Below, piece after piece: positions 5,809 to 10,121 of a stretch of 10,121 nt of DNA. The DNA lies in NCBI GenBank assembly GCA_000499405.2, contig HG738262.1, positions 1 to 10,121 of the forward strand. Direction: 5' to 3'. This stretch comes from Onchocerca volvulus (lineage: Eukaryota > Nematoda > Chromadorea > Rhabditida > Onchocercidae). A program made the position numbers and the translations under genes. Position 1 is the first letter of the stretch. Every line of letters begins with the position of its first letter. A model generated the notes under the pieces. That model was given only the letters and a program-made list of their open reading frames with translations. It was not told where the DNA came from and did no database searches.

Positions 5809-7909
5809 TTATTTCTTCAATGTATGGCGATTGTAGAATACGAATGTCAAACTGAATTGAAATTTGATAAAAAATGATTATCTTTTCTGTTGTTGGAAGA
5901 ATTCATTGCTTTTGTGAAAACAGTGATAATATTTCAAGCATTGTAGGAGTGAATCAGATCTTAAGAAATATGAAAAGCCTAGATAACATTGTAGAATTTA
6001 TGCTTACCCATCTAATGTATGTATTGCAAGCCATACGTACATAATTTTAGTCAAACGTGACATTGGTATTTCAATATGGGAAATAATTACGCAAAATACA
6101 TAGATGACAGTAGTGACGCAGGTCTGAAATATTTATATTTTCATATTATTAAACAATCAGGAGTATATTTTCGGCCGCATTAATGAAATACAACTTCTAC
6201 TAAAATTGTCGCTTCCCAATATTTTTCATAAGAAATCATATTGAAAATCTCAAATTCATAATCAAGGTATAATAAAGTTCAATTTAATCTTACCTCTTTG
6301 AAAAATAGGAGTTCTTGTCCCAATCTCTGTTGCGTTGAATTAGCTCTTTGACGTTTTTTTTCTGCAGTTGTATTTAATATGCATTAAATAATAATGGTGG
6401 CATTGGCAAAACTCTCAAATTACGCAGGCTCATGAGAGTTGCAATAAAATGTTAAACCACTCAAAGGATGGGTTTTCGAGATTTTAAAGCAAGTCGAAGT
6501 GACGTAAACCAAAAAGTTCGAATTGCTATGTTTTGATGGAAAAATTTTGCATAGTTAAAATAAAAAATTGAAATATACTTTGAAATAAACGATGAGACGG
6601 TAAAAAGCAACAGCATCGACGATAAGAACTGTAAGGAGAATGCCATTGGAAAGAAACATGGCAATGTAAACAAGAAACGAATGTTTACACGGTCCAAAGA
6701 GAGTTGACCATGAATAATCGTCTGCTTCGATGTAATGCCCGCATTCAACTTTAATTAAAATTTAATATTTCAGGAATTCTCTAGTTTGAATAATGTGGAA
6801 TTGATCATAAGTATAATTTATATCCTACTCCAATTATGGATTAAAAAAAAGACAATCTAAATTGTCACAACTTTTATTGATAAATGCTGTAAACAAGTAC
6901 CGTTATAATAAAATGCAGTAATTAGTATGCTGGATAACCATAGAGATACGACTATTATCCGAGCATTTTTCGGACTAAAAACACGATCATACGTTGTCGG
7001 ACGTGAAATTGCCCAAAGGCGATTGATGGCCAGAACAAGTTGCATCCAAATGGCCGTAAATAATGTCGAATTGGCAAGTGGAGAAAGAATTCGTGAGAAA
7101 ATATGCCACGGAAATGATATTAGTCCCATGTACCTAATAAATTTGATGCAGTTTATTATGTGAGCAAAAATGAAAATGAAAGAGATATGATAGACCGGAG
7201 ATGAAAGAAAAAATTATTTTAAATTGAAAGAATTTACGGCATCGATAGAAAATTTGTTCGAGGTTATCATGATATCACTAATTATCTATTCAACAAAATT
7301 AATATTAATTTTTAATGTAAAACTTGCTGATAAATACTTGCTAATCAAAAATACAAGTAATGTTTTGCTTGACAAATTACTGCGCGTTATTGTTTAATAA
7401 ATTAACAAGGATAAACTAGTAACTTACACAGTAATTCTGACAATTGTCCAAACTAATAAAGCACTAATGGTTTGTATATGAAATAAGACATAAGCGAAAT
7501 AAAGAATTCCGAATGCATTATGATACCGCGGTGATTTGTAAATGAGATAGAGAGATAGTCCATATGCAAATAGTCCAATGAATGCAAGCTGAAAATTTTT
7601 ACAGTAGATTTCTGCCGCATAACTGCTTAGTTGAACAGAATAAATTTTATATGGAAGACGAAAGGACGAAGAATAGAATAATTTGGCGACAAAAGATTTG
7701 AGATTCCGAATAGACTTCACAGTATTTCAATTAAAAATTTAATGCATTTAAAATTTTTGGATTTTCTTGCAAACAAATAAGATTGTTTTAGTAAGATTTA
7801 AATTTTCAAATGATACCGTTATGGCAAATGCACAGGTAAAAAGACTAGAATCAAATTTGTTGTGGTATACTATTTCCCATTCTGTGTTATTTTCTGTGTT
7901 ATTTTCCAT
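5809..7909 (-). CDS. Srx-like seven-transmembrane chemoreceptor, seven exons
   Basis: Assembled by hand: exons 7909-7817, 7588-7428, 7133-6901, 6748-6579, 6326-6294 (or from 6361), 6123-6008, 5851-5809. All introns are GT-AG (228, 294, 152, 252 or 217, 170, 156 bp) and phases agree, giving 282 residues with the short exon 5; Srx receptors are usually about 300. The N-terminus has two N-glycosylation sites (N3, N7). Visible marks: helix 1 at 23-48; FG at 57-58 opening helix 2; NR at 122-123 ending helix 3, then P130 and FS 137-138; W150 in helix 4; extracellular C165, W176, C183; helix 5 at 186-211; QELLFFKE before helix 6; W261, H265 and LDG 267-269 in helix 7; a very short tail ending NRHTLKK. 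These are Srx-family features; ligand and expression are unknown, the usual role being ciliated-neuron chemosensation. One weakness is exon 5: the better acceptor gives a frame conflict. Confidence 0.8.
6188..6660. repeat. Inverted paralogous segment (partner 9425-9885, and 1-364)
   Basis: The reverse complement of this interval aligns with the pseudogene on the + strand. Anchors: AGAAGTTGTA..ACTTCTAC near 6190; TAATCAAG near 6260; ACGTCAA.GA near 6350; GGATGG.TTTC...GCAAGTCGAAG at 6468-6500; AATTCGAA.TGCTATG.TTTGATGGAAAAATT at 6514-6548; CAGCATCGACGATAAG near 6610. It includes introns as well as exons, so the paralogue was made by DNA-level inverted duplication, not from mRNA. Confidence 0.8.
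6294..6361 (-). other. Exon 5 of the receptor: two competing acceptors
   Basis: The stronger acceptor ACTGCAG (exon from 6361) is followed by eight A's and gives a positively charged third intracellular loop (KKRQRANSTQQRLGQELLFFKE in pieces). Its 68-bp length needs a phase-1 entry, whereas exon 4 ends in phase 0. The internal acceptor CGCAACAG (exon from 6326, 33 bp, RLGQELLFFKE) restores the frame exactly. The pseudogene has an AG at the same internal position (CAGCAG). A one-base change in the A8 run would make the long exon work, so an indel or sequencing error there is the other explanation. Confidence 0.55.
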
Positions 7910-7973
7910 TCTTCTTCGTCTAATTTGGGAACGAAATGAGATTCTAGTCTAATTTGCTACCATTCAACTGCCT
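7910..7973 (-). promoter_or_regulatory. Likely 5' UTR splice or trans-splice acceptor with a short upstream ORF
   Basis: On the minus strand, TAATTTCAG ends at 7972, 62 bases before the receptor ATG at 7909. It is a nematode-type acceptor, either for a spliced-leader exon or for a non-coding first exon. Between it and the ATG lies a tiny upstream frame, ATG GTA GCA AAT TAG (MVAN). Further upstream is an A/T-run region with no clear core promoter. Confidence 0.45.
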
Positions 7974-7980
7974 GAAATTA

Positions 7981-9380
7981 CATTTTATCACTCCAATGAT
8001 GTATTTAACTAATGCGGAAAAAAAAAATATAATTTCTGTTTAATAAAATTTAAAGAGAGTGTAAATTCGACCAAGAAATATTCCGAGAAAATTCTTGAGA
8101 TGATAATCTCGAAAATTATTGAAACTTCTTTCCTTGTTGAAATTAAAGAATATTACGGTCATGAAGCTATTAGGTAATGATATAATACTAACTTCTGGAT
8201 AAACGATACTTAAAGGAAAGAGATTAAAGCAATGTTGACGCCGTAATTTTCTGATTACTTGCATTCAGTGAGTGCAAAACAAATAAGTCCGATGTAATTA
8301 TAAGAACTTTTCTCCTTAACTTAAATGGAAGAATGCAAAAGTTAATTGAAAAATGAAATTAACTTAATAAATTGTTTTCGCAATATTTTCTTCATCATGA
8401 TAATATTATTTTCAACAAACATTCGAATGAAATCAATGGGTTTTGATTTTATAGCTAAAAGATTTGATTAAAAAACAGTCGAATAATAAAGATGGCTTTC
8501 TGGTTGTTCTAATTTAAAAAATTTTAATCTTCAGTTATCCTGGAAATGATATTTTTCAGTGCACTAAACATTCCAAATGTTTATATACATGTACCACGAA
8601 ATTTAATACTGAATATTTAAAGGCACTTAACATCTTTATCATAATTTTTCAAACATCGATCGATTATACATTCAGTGTTAATCTTTATTCTCATAAAAAT
8701 AAAAATCCTTCATATTTTAAAATGCCTCTATATTTTTTCGATCATTATAATGATTATATATTATCTGTTCTTTTGTCTGTGTTCTACTGAATGAAATCCT
8801 CCTAAATTGCTGGAAATTATTCCAGTCATTATCACTATTTATGAAATTTCAAATGATAGACTTTATCAGTCGTATGAAACAAATAAAATGTCGAAAAGAA
8901 GGAAATAGATGCTGTTATATCTAATATTATTGGATTTCGAATTATTTCGAAGTTAAATTCGGCTAATTCGAATAACTAAGTGGATAAAAATTTCATTTGT
9001 TCAGTAAAACATTTTAATATAATTATGATATAATAAGCTCAAACGCATGAGCAAAATTATCTAATACCATTCTTGTGAAATAAATTATTGATTGCAATTA
9101 GAAAAAGTAATTTAATTTTTTAATTCGATAAATGAAATTTGTTATTATTTTTGTTTTTGTTTTATTTTGTTTCATTCACTTATTTAACTTTTTTCTTTTT
9201 TTTTGATTTCTTTTGATATATAATGCAAATGGTGTTTATTAAGTAGGAAAATTTCATTTTTCTCAGTGATAAATCATTCCCATTTTTTGAAATCATTGGA
9301 AATATGGGAAAAATTAGCGAAGAATTAACAAGACTATTCAAGATCAAAATGTTTAGAAAACAACTGTTTCACAGACACAA
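7981..9380. other. AT-rich intergenic region between the divergent paralogues
   Basis: No gene is supported. The one minus-strand open frame (8264 to 8040) has no family features, and no exons matching receptor exons 2-3 were found on the + strand. A short ATG frame at 8722 (MPLYFFDHYNDYILSVLLSV, then TGA) vaguely resembles the receptor's first exon but is too weak to call. CTGGAAATTATTCCAG near 8810 is a small perfect hairpin. T-rich sequence fills 9125-9215. The region presumably contains the promoter of the minus-strand receptor gene. Confidence 0.45.
9125..9215. repeat. T-rich low-complexity tract
   Basis: Runs of TTTTTGTTTTTG, ATTTTGTTTC and TTTTTTCTTTTTTTTT make up nearly the whole interval. 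It is simple low-complexity DNA with no coding or RNA content. Confidence 0.7.
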
Positions 9381-9386
9381 TAGCAT

Positions 9387-10001
9387 ATGTTTTGTGTGTC
9401 TATCAAATTCAGCACGACTCATTTATTAATTAACAATTTTAGCATCTTCAAGCATGACATCATTCTAACTGTTCATATCGCCGATGCTGTTGCATTTTAC
9501 TGTATCACCGCTTATTTCAATTTTATATTCCTAGAAATACATAATTTTTCCATCAAACATAGCAGTTCGAATTTTTTTGCCTAGTCCTTCGACTTGCTCT
9601 CCGAAATCCATCCTTTCAATGACTTAACACTTCGTTGCGTTCGCATAATTTATGCGTCTCCAATTTGATGAGAAATTTTCTCAGCGCTAAAATTAGGCAG
9701 AAAATAAAAAAAAAAAGCGTCAAGGAACTAATACACGCAGCAGAAATTGGAGCGAGAAATATTTTTTTCAAAGACGTAAGATTAAATTGAATTTTTTCAT
9801 ATCTTGATTATAAGTTCATAATTTTCAACAGATTTCTAACAAAAACTGTTGGAAAGCGGCAACTTTAGTAGAAGTTGTAAAAAACGCTTGATATATTTTT
9901 CGTCCTACGCTAATTTTCATATTTGTTTCATTAGTGAGCCACGAATGTTCTTCTTAATGTTTGATAGTAGACTAGTATTCAGCAATTCATTTTTTAAATA
10001 G
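9387..10001 (+). pseudogene. Broken Srx-like chemoreceptor paralogue, exons 4-7 region (right copy)
   Basis: Frame 9387-9584 contains IILTVHIADAVAFYCITAYF, matching exon 4 of the intact receptor (ILLTVLIVDAVAFYRLIVYF, helix 5). It runs past the lost exon 4 donor into former intron and stops at the TAG at 9582-9584. The exon 5 counterpart is 9744-9775 (32 bp, one T short, frame lost; GTAAGA donor retained). Bases 9903-10001 hold a shortened, intronless counterpart of exons 6-7 ending in TAG. Exons 1-3 are not recognisable upstream. Orientation is opposite to the intact gene, giving a divergent arrangement. It is a pseudogene unless the defects are sequence errors; both copies of the 600-bp repeat share the exon 5 defect. 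Confidence 0.7.
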
Positions 10002-10121
10002 AAATTAGAAATGCGAAATATCCGAAAAAATCTCCAAGTCCAAAAATTCGAAAAAATTATCCAGAAATTCAAAACCTACATATTTGTTCATGTGTAGTTT
10101 ATAAATTGTTCTAGAAAATAT
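9522..10121. repeat. Right copy of the 600-bp direct repeat (partner 1-600)
   Basis: Gap-free match to bases 1-600 with four substitutions, at 9524, 9700, 10043 and 10112. It continues to the last base of the window. Sequence left of 9522 shows the preceding part of the pseudogene (exon 4), which the left copy lacks because the window starts there. The true left limit of the duplication is therefore unknown. Confidence 0.95.

Noticed and set aside
6461..6748. 95-residue minus-strand open frame as the true exon 4 frame
   Set aside because: Shifting by one frame gives ECGHYIEADDYSW...DAVAFY, which continues the receptor in phase from exon 3 and matches the paralogue; the longer frame is a shadow running into the intron.
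6857..7163. Extension of exon 3 upstream of 7133 and the + strand open frame opposite it
   Set aside because: The upstream extension is open for about 25 codons but has no AG acceptor before its stop. The acceptor at 7134 gives correct phase and normal helix 2 to NR spacing. The + strand frame is antisense.
8040..8264. 74-residue minus-strand open frame as an extra receptor exon
   Set aside because: The receptor already has an ATG exon at 7909 with phase-correct splicing. This frame has no family features.
8722..8787. Possible first exon of the + strand receptor pseudogene
   Set aside because: There is a faint resemblance to the intact exon 1, but no donor in the right phase and no exon 2-3 remains after it.
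1..10121. LTR retrotransposon with 600-bp LTRs
   Set aside because: The repeats do not start TG or end CA, no primer-binding site, polypurine tract or gag/pol is present, and the interior holds a host-type receptor gene.
1..10121. Circular virus or phage genome with direct terminal repeats
   Set aside because: There is no viral coding content; the genes are split by spliceosomal introns and the DNA is very gene-poor. The terminal repeat copies differ at four sites.
1..10121. CRISPR arrays, tRNA or rRNA genes, bacterial operons
   Set aside because: No regularly spaced identical repeats, cloverleaf or rRNA-like sequence was seen on either strand, and the context is eukaryotic.

Overview
The window looks like AT-rich nuclear DNA from a nematode. 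It contains one chemoreceptor gene of the nematode-specific Srx-like seven-transmembrane type. Its introns are 150-300 bp with nematode-style splice sites (acceptors TTTCAG, AATTTTCAG; donors GTAAG). The very low GC suits a spirurid or filarial-like worm, but genus cannot be read from the sequence. Nothing suggests a bacterial, phage or viral genome, although the direct terminal repeat could make an automatic pipeline flag it as a circular contig.

Layout, left to right. (1) 1-600 is a direct copy of the last 600 bases (9522-10121), with only four substitutions. Both copies carry the 3' half of a broken chemoreceptor paralogue on the + strand. (2) About 601-1980 is AT-rich with no convincing gene. 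(3) About 1985-5050 is a large, diverged inverted repeat made of two dead copies of the 5' part of a Helitron-like transposon. One is on + (about 1985-2870) and one on - (about 5050-3751). Each retains the start of the Rep/Helicase protein (MPR[R/K][R/K]SNL...), and the - copy also keeps a Cys-rich motif (CPYC...GVCC). Between them, about 3070-3405 is a higher-GC, Gln/Ala-rich coding-like island whose reading frame is broken. (4) 5058-5245 holds further shards of the same repeat, followed by a 20-bp-arm AT palindrome and a possible terminal exon of an unknown + strand gene (stop at 5449-5451, AATAAA at 5642). (5) 7909 down to 5809 on the - strand is a chemoreceptor gene that I assembled by hand as seven exons; it is the best-supported gene here. 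(6) About 7980-9380 is AT-rich non-coding sequence. (7) 9387-10121 is the right-hand copy of the chemoreceptor pseudogene, oriented away from the intact gene (divergent, inverted duplicate).

How the parts relate: the intact receptor (-) and the broken receptor (+) form an inverted paralogue pair whose similarity runs through introns as well as exons, so they arose by DNA duplication and not by retrotransposition. The roughly 9.5-kb spacing of the 600-bp repeats means either a recent tandem duplication of the whole locus or an assembly/haplotype overlap. The Helitron remnants are older, because their two arms are heavily diverged from each other. I did not find a new multi-gene system. The most informative points are the terminal repeat, the frame conflict at receptor exon 5, and the coding-like island lying between inverted Helitron arms.
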